Source: Cladorhizidae sp. MBARI D1340-BT2 (taxonomy: Eukaryota > Porifera > Demospongiae > Poecilosclerida > Cladorhizidae). Taken from it: 64,000 nucleotides of DNA. A program made the position numbers and the translations under genes. The stretch spans positions 45,116,910 to 45,180,909 of the forward strand of contig JAQNBH010000007.1 of the NCBI GenBank assembly GCA_028752905.1, written 5' to 3'. Position 1 is the stretch's first letter. The number at the start of each line of letters is the position of its first letter. Below are positions 1 to 12,100 of this stretch, in pieces. The notes under the pieces are model-generated. The model was not told the origin of the DNA. It saw only the letters and a list, made by a program, of their open reading frames with translations, and did not search any database.

Positions 1-960
1 TCAATGTCAATATTATTTCCACCACTGCAGCCCTGACTGGAGCCAACATGAGTTCCATTCAGACTTGAGCATAGATAAGCAACCAAGTGATGGAAGTGGG
101 CTTGGAAATTACCGGAGAGAACTGGAAGTAAGTGTGACACACATTAACACAGCTGCTTGGTGGTGGGCATTTGTGTGATGCAGTCAAAATTAAGGGTAGG
201 TAGGTGTAGGTTTCATGGGTGTACCCAGCATAGAGCTGGGTGTCCCCCCTCCCCCCCAAGATAGGTGGGGTGTAATGGTCAGTAGGTGGGACCGGGTATA
301 ATCTTTTGTGCATGGTCAGAAGCAGGATCTGTACCGGATTAGGCCAGTCTGCCAGGGCATAGCTAGGGCAGGGCACAGCTAGAGCAGGGTAGGGCACAGC
401 TAGAGCTAGGGCAATGGCCAACTCAATTCACAATAAATCTCAGGTGTCCTGATGATGTTAGCTTTTTTTTTACAGCATCTGACAACCAGACTTCTCCTCG
501 GCACCTCACCAAGCCGACCACCACTTCAGATTCTGACAGCCTAACTTCTACTTCAGTGATGATAGCCACCAGGCTACTCCATGGATTTCAACAACTACTC
601 TCCACAGCATCTGAGAACCAGACCACTCCTTCTATGAGAGACCTCTCCACAGATGGACATAATTACTTAGTCATGATGCAATTAATTGGAAGAAATTTGG
701 TTGCTTGTTAATTTACAAATTCAATGGACAATTCCATGGACATCTAAGAAATATTTTATAATTAGTTCCAGCTTTTCTAATTCTCGCCTGCAGCTGACAG
801 CAACACACTTGCCTTCACTGCAAACCATTCCTTTGAATTTAGTGCAAAGGTGTAGGAGAGAACTCACTCCGCAGTGTTGAGTTTTGTTAATTTTACATGT
901 TGATGAACTCATGTGGGAACACATCCTGCTGTCAACCCAGCCAATCACCACATCAGAGCC
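1..960 (-). pseudogene. Inverted partial copy of the MOXD1-like gene
   Basis: Read on the minus strand, 960-890 matches the end of exon 1 of the gene at 2606 (the [10 protein letters not shown] segment and the start of intron 1). About 866-1 matches 4645-5566, that is, the end of intron 4 and most of exon 5. Exons 2-4 are absent between the two pieces. The exon 5 copy carries a 10-bp deletion just before the two adjacent copper-binding histidines, so the frame shifts and soon stops after FSPVISKPT. This is seen directly by comparing the two stretches. It is therefore a broken, head-to-head paralogous fragment. Its remaining exons, if any, lie beyond the left edge. Confidence 0.85.
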
Positions 961-984
961 TTTTAGTGCCTAATGAATACACTC

Positions 985-1450
985 ATTTTGTATAGAGTAG
1001 GACTTCCTCTAGCCACAAATAACTCGCTAGCACTTTCCTATCAGCAACCATAACTACTGCCAGTTCAGGCACTGAGATTTTGAGGTACATGTATCCCCAA
1101 CTCTGACTGTATGTAACTTTAGTATAGTTACACCTAATGCAATATCCCACTCTGACTGTATGTAACTTTAGTATAGTTACACCTAATGCAATATCCCCAC
1201 TCTGACTGTATGTAACTTTAGTATAGTTACACCTAATGCAATATCCCACTCTGACTGTATGTAACTTTAGTATAGTTACACCTAATGCAATATCCTCACT
1301 CTGACTGTATGTAACTTTAGTATAGTTACACCTAATGCAATATTTTTAATATTAAAACACAGCATGAAGAGAGATCAATCATTTGAGCTATATATCAAGT
1401 CCACACAGTGAAGTGTGCAGAATCTATGGAGCTCTAAAGTGGTAACCACA
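985..1450 (-). repeat. Dispersed repeat family A, copy 1, with internal minisatellite
   Basis: On the minus strand this holds the family A landmarks in order: a block around TTTAGAGCTCCATAGATTCTG, an AATATTAAAA block, a TTGCATTAGGTGTAACTATAC block, then GCTGATAGGAAAGTGC and TGTGGCTAGAGGAAG. The same order occurs at 15405-15660, 16085-16260 (inverted), 16260-16520 and 38245-38410. The middle block has been amplified into a short tandem array in this copy only. No coding capacity was recognised. Confidence 0.7.
1101..1345. repeat. 49-50 bp tandem repeat, 5 copies
   Basis: Five near-identical units begin with CTCTGACTGTATGTAAC at about 1101, 1150, 1200, 1249 and 1299. The unit is an internal segment of the dispersed repeat in which it sits. 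Confidence 0.92.
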
Positions 1451-1689
1451 AGGTTTTGTTAGTGCTCCTATTTTATATTTTAGACCTTTTCACACATGAG
1501 CATAGTCCAATTAAAAATTGCTTGGGATTCACTTTGCTGTGTTTATCTATATCTTTCTTTAACCAATTTCCAAGTCTAGCCGGCCATAGCTATTGCATAA
1601 ACATTGGTAAGACTGGAGACATTACCAGCATAAGGTCACTGCTGGGCAAAGAGTTGTTATGGCAAAGCTAGAAGAATAGTGGCCACTTC

Positions 1690-2250
1690 AATCATAATGC
1701 ATGTGACAGTTAGCGAATGATATTGTGAGATGATGCAATACTAAGATTCTAATATGGATCTTCAGCCCAAACACTGAGGCAATCAGCAACAACTCTTGCT
1801 GATGCTGATGCAACTAAGCCATTCCTGAGTACAACTACAAACTTCCCAATGAGGAGCCACACCCTTGGTCCCCTTGGTCCAAAGCTGTCCAGTAAGATAG
1901 GTTCCACTGGACTGCTTCGATCAAGATCAGGGGCGGAACAATGTATAGAATTTGGGCTAGAGCAGTAGCTGTGGAAGTAGCTAGCTAGGACCAGTTATCC
2001 CCTTGGGCAAGTGCTAGAGGGTTGCCAACTCTCTCTTTCGGTGTGAAACGCACACACCCATTCAGGCTCTGTATCGCACTCTTGTGCCAACTAAAAGCCA
2101 CTCCCCCCCCCCCCCCCCCCCCCCCCCGATAAACTAACTAGCTCACAGGACACTTCCAGTTTTTCAGAACCGAGATTACTTCATCAACATTAGAAAGAAG
2201 TGTTGATGATCTCTGCCATCACTTGGATGGTGACACTGCAGCACTGGCCA
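1690..2250 (+). repeat. Dispersed repeat family B (about 500 bp), with poly-C tract
   Basis: The stretch from GTCCAGTAAGATAGG through ACTTGGATGGTGACACTGCAGCA is similar over its length to 46230-46640, with matching blocks such as ACTGGACTGCTTC, AGCTCACAGGACA and TCACTTGGATG. The first part (1717-1800) is similar to 37667-37745. A run of about 25 C lies at 2103-2127. No protein was recognised. It is an unclassified interspersed repeat lying between the inverted pseudogene and the MOXD1-like start codon. Confidence 0.6.
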
Positions 2251-2605
2251 CTGGAAGCACATGCAAGAGAAGACAGAGTGATGGTCTGATGTGGTCCATC
2301 CAAAACTTTAGATGAGCATGTCTGACCAACACGTGCTGCAATAATAGTGTTAATGGTGCACAAATGATAGCTACAGCAGATGTCATCAAAACCTCACCCC
2401 AGCGGGCCAGACCCAAGCTGGCCAGACCCAAGCAATCTAGAAACCTCATGATCATCACATTATAATCAGTTATCAGGTGATGAATAGGTTAATTGGCACA
2501 TCATGTGAATGGCTTAACAGCTGTGGTCTGTGGGACAGAAGTGCTGGGCACCAGGCACAGTACAAAAGAGAGCTCAGGTCCTGAAAACTCAATGAAAAGC
2601 AAAAG

Positions 2606-3131
2606 ATGATGGGCTTCTCCACATTTCTCTTAGTTGTAGGCTTCGCTTGCTTCTGTCAAAATGCTCTTGGAGCTGATGATCTTTCTCAAGAATACCGTTT
2701 CTCAGTTCCACTTGCAGGAGATGACTACATTCTTTACTGGACTGTGAATTTGCCATCTCAAGAGATCAGTTTTGCGGTCAATGTCAGCACTACTGGTTGG
2801 GTTGGCTTTGGCCTCTCTCCTAATGGACAAATGCCTGGCTCTGATGTTGTGATTGGCTGGGTTGACAGCAGCGGCAAGGTTGTGTTCCACGTGAGTCCAT
2901 TCATAATTGCAACATGTAAAATTAACAAAACTTTATTTCTGCAACTTTATTGAGGCAAGTGAGTTCCTATTTATAACCACACAGGACAGGTTTGCTGGAT
3001 ATCGCTCCCTCCCTACAATTGACAAAAAACAAGATTGGTTTCTTACAAGAGGGCAGGAAGAAAATGGACGCACCATCTTGAAATTCACTAGAAACTTCAC
3101 GACTTGTGACGACAATGACCTGGATATAATG
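2606..3131 (+). CDS. MOXD1-like exons 1-2: signal peptide and DOMON domain
   Basis: Exon 1 gives a hydrophobic leader ([13 protein letters not shown]) and the core DOMON signature [21 protein letters not shown]; exon 2 completes it with the [10 protein letters not shown] stretch. DOMON domains of this family bind heme or a sugar-like ligand and support electron transfer or regulation. Exon 1 ends CAC|gtgagt. Exon 2 ends ATG|gcaagc, a GC donor. Both ends are phase 0. The 5' flank holds only a weak TATA-like TACAAAAG near 2561. Confidence 0.88.
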
Positions 3132-6100
3132 GCAAGCTTATAATATGATCCACTGACAATTGTTATTATTATATTTCTTCTATAGGCCGATACTGCACGC
3201 ATAATTTGGTCATATCATTCACAAGATCCCTCAAGTCTCGAGGAGTTGGGGAAATTACAGCACACTAAGAAAGGATCTGGTAGTCTAAATTTACTTGGAG
3301 GTCTGACAAAAGAAAGAGTGGAAGTCAATTCTCATTCCCTCATTGTGCTCAATGAAAATGTTAGGAATTATGCTGAGGTCATTTATTACTTGATGCTGAT
3401 TCATATCCTCTTGTGTTGCAGGTTAGTATCCCATCTAATAAAGACACGACTTACTGGTGTACAGTGCATGAGCTGCCACAGGAAATAGAGCAGCAAGAAC
3501 GCTTCATCTACAAGGTATGGATACCACCTCTTATAGACTTGTTCATACAACATAACTAGATCAATTTAGTAGTTTCTTATATAGCGCTAAAAACAACTCA
3601 AAAACTAGCCACAAAGTTCAATAACCGACCTTCCTTCCCTGACAGTTAGGTGCTCATAACCCAAACACTGTCCACAGCAGTGTTCTCTGACTCTCTAAGC
3701 ATGTGGCATATACCAACCTTCCTTCCCTGACAGTTAGGTGCCCATAACCCAAACACTGTCCACAGCAGTGTTCTCTGACTCTCTAAGCATGTGGCATATA
3801 ACTGCCATGTGTGCCAATTTTGGAGTAGGACTAATTGAATTTGCAAACTCAGCCCTCCTTATTTCATATAGCGCCATTTCCAAGGAACTAAATTTTCGAG
3901 GTTTTTGAGGACCAGCCCTTATCCTAGATGTGGAACTGGTGCCCTCAAATTAATAAGGTCTAGCAAGGGGTTGCAACAATCTCAAATTATTATTGAGTCT
4001 AAGCTGAGTCAGCAAGCATCTGCATGTTATCATACCAAAAAGTGATCGATATATTCTGCAAAACAGTTAAATCAAACCTCTCTATGAGGTGTATTAATTG
4101 TAAAGGGGGTGGTCTTGGCAGGAGTGGGCTCACAAAAGTTGGACACAGTAATAACTAGGCACACCTGGCAGCTTGGGAAGGGAGGAGGTGGCCATTACTC
4201 TAATCAGGATGTGTGTCTCCAAACCAGTTACCTGTTCTGCAGAGTTACAACGGTAGGGTCCACAGTAGTACATCTTGTTGCCTGCTTAGGTCCAGATGTA
4301 GCAGAGTACAACAACTGGTAAACATTGTTTTGGGATGGTGGCACAAATATTAGTTCCTCCAAGAGTCGAAATTTGAGGGTGCATTTGCATGTCCACTGCT
4401 TCCAGCTGGAGATTCTGATGAACATGCATCAGTTAGTTTAGTGAAGAGAGCAACGTTGTCCATGGCAGGACTGCCATCTGGTGCCAGGTGCTATTTCAGT
4501 TCATTTGGTCATTTAATACTTTAAAGCTGCACTTGATCAGATTAACCTCTTGAAGATCACACACACAAAACCTGGCGACCATGAACCCCATGGGTGTACC
4601 CAGGATTCAGGGAGTGTGTGTGGGTTGGGGTGGGAGGGGTAGTGGTGCTCTCTCCTACACCTTATAAAAGGGGTGTGGTTTTCAGTGAAGGTAGGTGTGT
4701 TTCTGTCGGCTGCAGGTGAATTAGAAAGGCTGGCACTAATTTTAAAATGTATCTGATGTCCGTGGTCAAATTTCTGCTAATTATGACAAAGTCCATCTGT
4801 GGAGAGGTCTCCTTGGTAACTTGTGGAGTGCTGGTCTGGTTGTCAGTTGAAACAGATGAGGTGGTCTGACTGTTGCTCACTGGTCTGGCTGCAGGATATT
4901 GAAGGAGTGGTCTGGTTCTCAGATGCTGTGGAGAGTAGTTGTCGAAATCCATGGAGTAGCCTGGTGGCTGTCACCACTGAAGTAGAAGTCTGGCTGTCAG
5001 AATCTGAAGGGGTGGTCTGCTGGTGAGGTGCCGAGGAGAAGTCTGGTTGTCAGATGCTGTAAAAAAGCTAACATCATCAGGACACCTGAGATTTATTATG
5101 AATTGAGTTGGCCATAGCTCTAGCTATGCCCTGCCCTAGTTCTAGCTATGCCCTGCCCTAGCTATGCTCTAGCTGTGCCCTGCCCTAGCTATGCCCTGGT
5201 AGACTGGCCTAATCCAGTACAGATCCTGCTTGACCGTGCACTCAAGATTATACCCGGTCCCACCTACTGACCAATACACCCCACCTATCTTGAGGGGGGG
5301 GGGGGGGGGGGGACACCCAGCTCTATGCTGGGTACGCCCATGAACCCTACACCTACCTACCCTCAATTTTGACTGCATCACACAAATGCCCACCACCAAG
5401 CAGCTGTTAATGTGTGTCACATTTACTTCCAGTTCTCTCCGGTGATTTCCAAGCCCACTGCAGAATATGTCCATCACTTGGTTGCTTATCTGTGCTCAAG
5501 TCTGAATGGAACTCATGTTGGCTCCAGTCAGGGCTGCAGTGGTGGAAATAATATTGACATTGACATTTGTCGCTACAGTGGAAAAGCTCTAGCAGTTTGG
5601 GCTGTTGGAGGAATGGTATGCTAGAGATGAAAGCTGCTGAGTTATATAATTAGAGACATAATTATTGACCTGTTTTGTTTTGTAGGACTTTGTATTTCCT
5701 GATGGAGTAGGTTATCCTATGGGAGGAAAAGGCAAAGAATATATTGTCCTTGAGATACACTATAATAATCCCAACTTGGACTCAGGGTTGGTGGATAATT
5801 CTGGGCTGGAATTCTTCTATGTCAATGACGAACCTGAAAACAGAGCTGGTTTGCTGGCATTAGGTCAAGCTGCAGCCAGCACCATGATCATTCCACCCAA
5901 AGCAGACAACTTTGTGGTGAATGGTTTGTTGCCAGCCCAGTGTTCAGAGAAGGTAAACTCAATTTAGTTATTAGAGGGGAAATAATAATTGGCCTTAGAC
6001 TTAATCTTCCTAATGCTTTGGGTCGAGTGCTAAGTTATTGCAACTATTAGTCTTCTTACGACAAATATATAGTAATATTTATATCGTATTATTATATATA

Positions 6101-9100
6101 AATAATATTTATATATATAAGTATATATTTATATAATGTATTATTAATATTTATATATATAACGTATTATTATATATAAGTAATATTTATATATATAAGT
6201 ATATATTTATATAATGTATTATTAATATTTATATATATAACATATTATTATATATAAGTAATATTTATATACATAATGTATTATTATATATAAGATATAT
6301 ATAATGTATTATATATAATGTATTATTATATATAAGTAATATTTATATATAATGTATTATTATATATAACATTATAAGTAATATTATATATATGTATTAT
6401 TAAATTAGTAATATTTATATATACAACATTATTATATATAAGTAATATTTATATATATAACATTATATATAAGTATATATATAATGTATTATTAATATAT
6501 ACTGTATATATTTATTACATACTGTATAAGTACTATTTATTATTATGACAATATTATTTTATAGTTTTTTCCTGAAGATGGAATTAATATTTTTGGAAAT
6601 TTTCTTCACACTCATCTGGCAGGTAGATTTGGTAGTACATAGTTAATAGCAGACACCACTAACTGGAAATTGCCTTCAATTAGGGCATGGAGTTGTGGTC
6701 AGACACTTGAGAGAGACAAGCACTTGTGGAGGACTGGAAGAACTGCCACCAATTGAAGAGAACAAAAGATATGATTTCAATTACCAGCAAATAAACATTC
6801 TTCCAAAAATTGTTCCAGTGCTACCAGTGAGTTAGAGCACATACATGCACGCATGTTCCTGGTCAACGCTAACTCATGTTCCCATCTAGGGCGACATTTT
6901 GCACCTAGAATGTTCCTATCGCACCACTGGCTCAGCATATCAGAATGTAACACTGGTGAGAGCTACTGATATGAATGTCATTTTCAAGTTCTAAATACAA
7001 TATTTTATTTAGAGAGCACTCAACATGAAATGTGTCTATCTTTTATATATTACTATCCCGAGATCTGTTAATATTTGTGTCATGTTTTGGTTCTAATTAC
7101 AATATAGGGCGGAGAGAGCACCTGGCAAGAGATGTGTCTAACCTTGATATATTACTATCCCGAGCTAGAAATGTCTTATTGTGTGGGACATCAAGATGTG
7201 TCCAAGAAATTCACCTCGAAACACTTTGAGTAAGTTATTGGCTATTCTACTGCAGGCAGTGCTGTAATAGAGTAACTAGCTCAGAAACTCTAGACCCTAT
7301 ATATATATATAGCGACAGTTGTTAGCTTGCCTATTGCCTGCCACCATGCATGCTGGTGGGAGTGGAGCGCAGCGTCCTATTGGTACCAGAGATAGAAGCT
7401 ATGGTGATTAAGAATAGCCATTATTGTAGCAATTATAGGGAGAAGTTAAGCACCTTTAATCATTAACATGCATGGGCACACATGGCCAGACAGGTCAGAG
7501 ATGGCTTGGTCTTTTGCTGCTGTTTTTTCAAGTTTGACTAGTGCACAGACAGTGTGCTATAGCTCCATCACTAGTACAGCTCTTTTCATTGTACAACTGC
7601 AGCATAATTTATTTTTATTAACATGTGAGAAATGTAAGCTTGTGTTGATGCAATATGTTCCAAAACTCGGCTCTCTCGGAATCAGTAGCTGCTTCTTTTG
7701 AGTTTCCTCAGCCACACCACAAGCCTGCCCTAGCCCTAGCCCTAGCCCTGTGTATGGATGTAGATAACCTTGACATGGCCATCTACAAAGTTAGTACAGC
7801 AGAGGCCACACTGTATCTTGTGGTAGCTGGCCATGACCGCATGTGAAAATGTCGTTTTATTTTAAGTATGTTTGTCCAGGTCATTATTATTCCAGTCTTC
7901 TTGATGGTGTGGTGACCTCTTATTCCTTCAAGCTGCATTGTCCCGGTGGGCCCCCCCCCCCCTTCCCCCCCGGGTTAGCTAGTACCCCCCTTATGTGGCA
8001 ACTCCTAGTCTCGTGTCCCACCAGCCCCCCGGTTAGCTAGGCCCCCCTGTATGGGGCAACTCCTAGTCCCGTGCCCCCCCCCCCCCGGGTTAGCTAGTCC
8101 CCCCTGTATGTGGCAACTCCTAGTCTCGTGTCCCACCAGCCCCCCGGTTAGCTAGGCCCCCCTGTATGGGGCAACTCCTAGTCCCGTGCCCCCCCCCCCC
8201 CCCCCGGGTTAGCTAGTCCCCCCTGTATGTGGCAACTCCTAGTCCCGTGTCCCCCCCCCCCCTCGGGTTAGCTAGTCCCCCCTGTATGGGGCAACTCCTA
8301 GTCCCGTGTCCCCCTGTATGGGGCAACTCCTAGTCCTGATATGTGTGGTTGAATTTGACGTGCATTTCTCTGCTACTACAGCCTGGAGACTGAGACAGCT
8401 TTGTTGAGCAGCATAAAAGGCGACAGGCAAACTGAAGTAATGGATACCTTCAATCAAGTGGAATGGAACTTGCAAACAATCAATGCATTCCAGCACTCGG
8501 TCCACTCCAGTGCCTACAATGCTCTCTGTATTAACACCTCAGTAAGTGTAAACCAGTGCTCGTGGCCCATAGCACAGGACACCTCATAAGTTTAATTAAA
8601 CCAGGGCTGGTATAGCACAGGACAGTTTGTGACAAAAGTCCTAATATTAAACTGTGTCGTGATGCTCTGACCATTGCCCTAGCCCTAGCTCTATGTACTG
8701 CCCTGGCCTTAACCCTGGCCTTAACCCTGGCCTTAACCCTGGCCTTAACCCTGGCCTTAACCCTGGCCTTAACCCTGGCCTTAACCCTGGCCTTAACCCT
8801 GGCCTTTGCTCTAATCCAGTAATGATATGTACTGCACTGACCATGTCATCATGATGAACTAGTTCACATTGCATCATCACCGTCATGATGTCATGCCAGG
8901 ATTATGCCATGGGAATGCATGAACTAGTTCATTATAATATTTAGACACTACGAGAAGGAGTGATCTGAAACCTAAAGGCCTGGGGTGTAGCTAGTGCTCA
9001 AGGGCACTACAAAGGGTCTGAAAGTGTCTACGGGCCTGAAAGTGTCAAGTACTAGAGTCATAGCTGTAACTTGGCTTAGCAACCATATTCAGACTTATAG

Positions 9101-12100
9101 CAACTGTAACTTGGCTTAGCAACCATATTCAGCAACTGTAACTTGGCTTAGCAACCATATTCAGACTTATAGCAACTGTAACTTGGCTTAGTGACCATAT
9201 TCAGACTTATAGCAACTGTAACTTGGCTTAGCAACCATATTCAGACTTATAGCAACTGTAACTTGGCTTAGCAACAATATTCAGACTTATAGCAACTGTA
9301 ACTTGGCTTAGTAACCATATTCAGACTTATAGCAAGGCTTAGCAACCATATTCAGACTTATAGCAACTGTAACTTGGCTTAGTAACCATATTCAGACTTA
9401 TAGCAACTGTAACTTGGCTTAGCAACCATATTCAGACTTAACTGTAACTTGGCTTAGTAACCATATTCAGACTTATAGCAACTGTAACTTTGCTTAGTAA
9501 CCATATTCAGACTTATAGCAACTGTAACTTGGCTTAGCAACCATATTCAGACTTATAGCAACTGTAACTTGGCTTAGCAGACTTATAGCAACTGTAACTT
9601 GGCTTAGTAACCATATTTGCAACTGTAACTTGGCTTAGTAACCATATTCAGACTTATAGCAACTGTAACTAGGCTTAGCAACCATATTCAGACTTATAGC
9701 AACTGTAACTTGGCTTAGTAACCATATTCAGCTTGGCTTAGCGACCATATTCAGACTTATAGCAACTGTAACTTGGCTTAGCAACCATATTCAGACTTAT
9801 AGCAACTGTAACTTGGCTTAGCAACCATATTCAGACTTATAACTTGGCTTAGCAACCATATTCAGACTTATAGCAACTGTAACTTGGCTTAGCAACCATA
9901 TTCAGACTTATAGCAACTGTAACTTGGCTTAGCAATCATATTCAGACTTATAGCAACTGTAACTTAGCTTAGCAACCATATTCAGACTTATAGCAACTGT
10001 AACTTGGCTTAGCAATCATATTCAGACTTATAGCAACTGTAACTTGGCTTAGCAACCATATTCAGACTTATAGCAACTGTAACTTGGCTTAGTAACCATA
10101 TTCAGCAACTGTAACTTGGCTTAGCAACCATATTCAGACTTATAGCAACCATATTCAGACTTATAGCAACTGTAACTTGGCTTAGTAACCATATTCAGCA
10201 ACTGTAACTTGGCTTAGCAACCATATTCAGACTTATAGCAACTGTAACTTGGCTTAGTAACCATATTCAGACTTATAGCTTGGCTTAGCAACCATATCAA
10301 CTTATAGCTTGGCTTAGCAACCATATTCAGACTTATAGCAACTGTAACTTGGCTTAGCAACCATATTCAGACTTATAGCAACTGTAACTTGGCTTAGCAA
10401 CCATATTCAGACTTATAGCAACTGTAACTTGGCTTAGCAACCATATTCAGACTTATAGCAACTGTAACTTGGCTTAGCAACCATATTCAGACTTATAACT
10501 TGGCTTAGCAACCATATTCAGACTTATAGCAACTGTAACTTGGCTTAGCAACCATATTCAGACTTATAGCAACTGTAACTTGGCTTAGCAACCATATTCA
10601 GACTTATAGCAACTGTAACTTGGCTTAGCAATCATATTCAGACTTATAGCAACTGTAACTTGGCTTAGCAACCATATTCAGACTTATAGCAACTGTAACT
10701 TGGCTTAGCAATCATATTCAGACTTATAGCAACTGTAACTTGGCTTAGCAACCATATTCAGACTTATAGCAACTGTAACTTGGCTTAGTAACCATATTCA
10801 GCAACTGTAACTTGGCTTAGCAACCATATTCAGACTTATAGCAACTGTAACTTGGCTTAGTAACCATATTCAGACTTATAGCAACTATAACTTGGCTTAG
10901 TGACCATATTAAGCCTTAGTGGCAGATGCAGGGGTAGGGGGAGGGGGGGTTCCTTTGGGTTCTTTGGGTTCGTACCCCTCCAGCCGTAACTCAGCACTAG
11001 CTTAAAATGCACTCACTGAGCCTGGTTCTTATGCTTCTCAGTTCACGTGCTGATATTGCAATATGCCAGTGCTGCAGTTGGTAAAGGGTCTGTGCATGTG
11101 AGACTACTCGCTGCAAGCAAGAGTTGCAGTTTAGTTGCTCATTGCACAATTGTGGGTGTGTCAAGTGGGTGTGTCAATAGCCATGCTGCACATATGCCTA
11201 GTCCTGCCCCTCTTTCTGCGTGGCGTGGAACTTGGTGTTTGAAATTAAGCTAGCCATGAAGAGATCTGTCGGTCAAACTTCTCTGGGTACTTGGTTAATG
11301 AAAAAGAAGTCCTCAGAGATAAACTGTAAGACTGTTTATCTCCTCAGCTCTATACAGATAATAATATACCCAACTAACTGTGCAGTGAATCTGCCTACTG
11401 CAGACACTGAATCAGCCCAGTTGGATCCTGAAGCTAGTTCATCAAGTGTGACCTCTTCTCTTCCACTCCTTTCTCCCCTCCCTCCTCCTGTCTATCTGGA
11501 TATTGGCATTTTGCTACAAAGTGGAAATTTAAATAATCGCGTATTAAACTTAACATCATCAATTGCATTCCAGATTCTTCATATAATTATCCTGCTAAGA
11601 ATTTTTATGGCATCAATCATCACTTTAAAGCTGAGTGGGTTAGGCATCATCCATGGTTGCATTACAGCATTTCTCAAGATGGTGTCGACTGTAAAGCTTG
11701 TGCTTTGTTTGCTCCCAGCGACATTAGGCAGCAAAAGTTAGGGATCTTTGTAACAAAGCCTTTTCAGGTCTGGACTAAGCAGTCTTCAGCTTGTCTTATC
11801 CATGAAGATCATCAATACCATCATGATTCAATGACAAGAATGCTAGCTTTCAGAGGTTCGTGTTCTGCTGCACCAACCCCTGAATGTTGCTTGCATGCTC
11901 AGCAAGCAACGTGAAGAGCAAGTGGCTTGAAATACAACGGTGGTGAAGCCACACGAGTTTGCTTTAGTGCAATGCAAGGTATTTCTTTTTGAGGTCATGA
12001 GATGATTTTACAGCAACTGAGTTTGATAATAAAGGTAACTTTATTGAACTGGTCCAATTTAGGGATAAGATGGATGAGGTGCTGCGCATACATCTGGAAA

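Noticed and set aside
4662..4952. Minus-strand Ser/Thr/Gln-rich ORF as a mucin-like exon
   Set aside because: It consists of imperfect CAGACC-type repeats in intron 4; the inverted copy at 480-700 does not preserve the frame.
8705..8808. Interstitial telomere
   Set aside because: The unit is the 12-mer CCTTAACCCTGG, not TTAGGG/CCCTAA in tandem.
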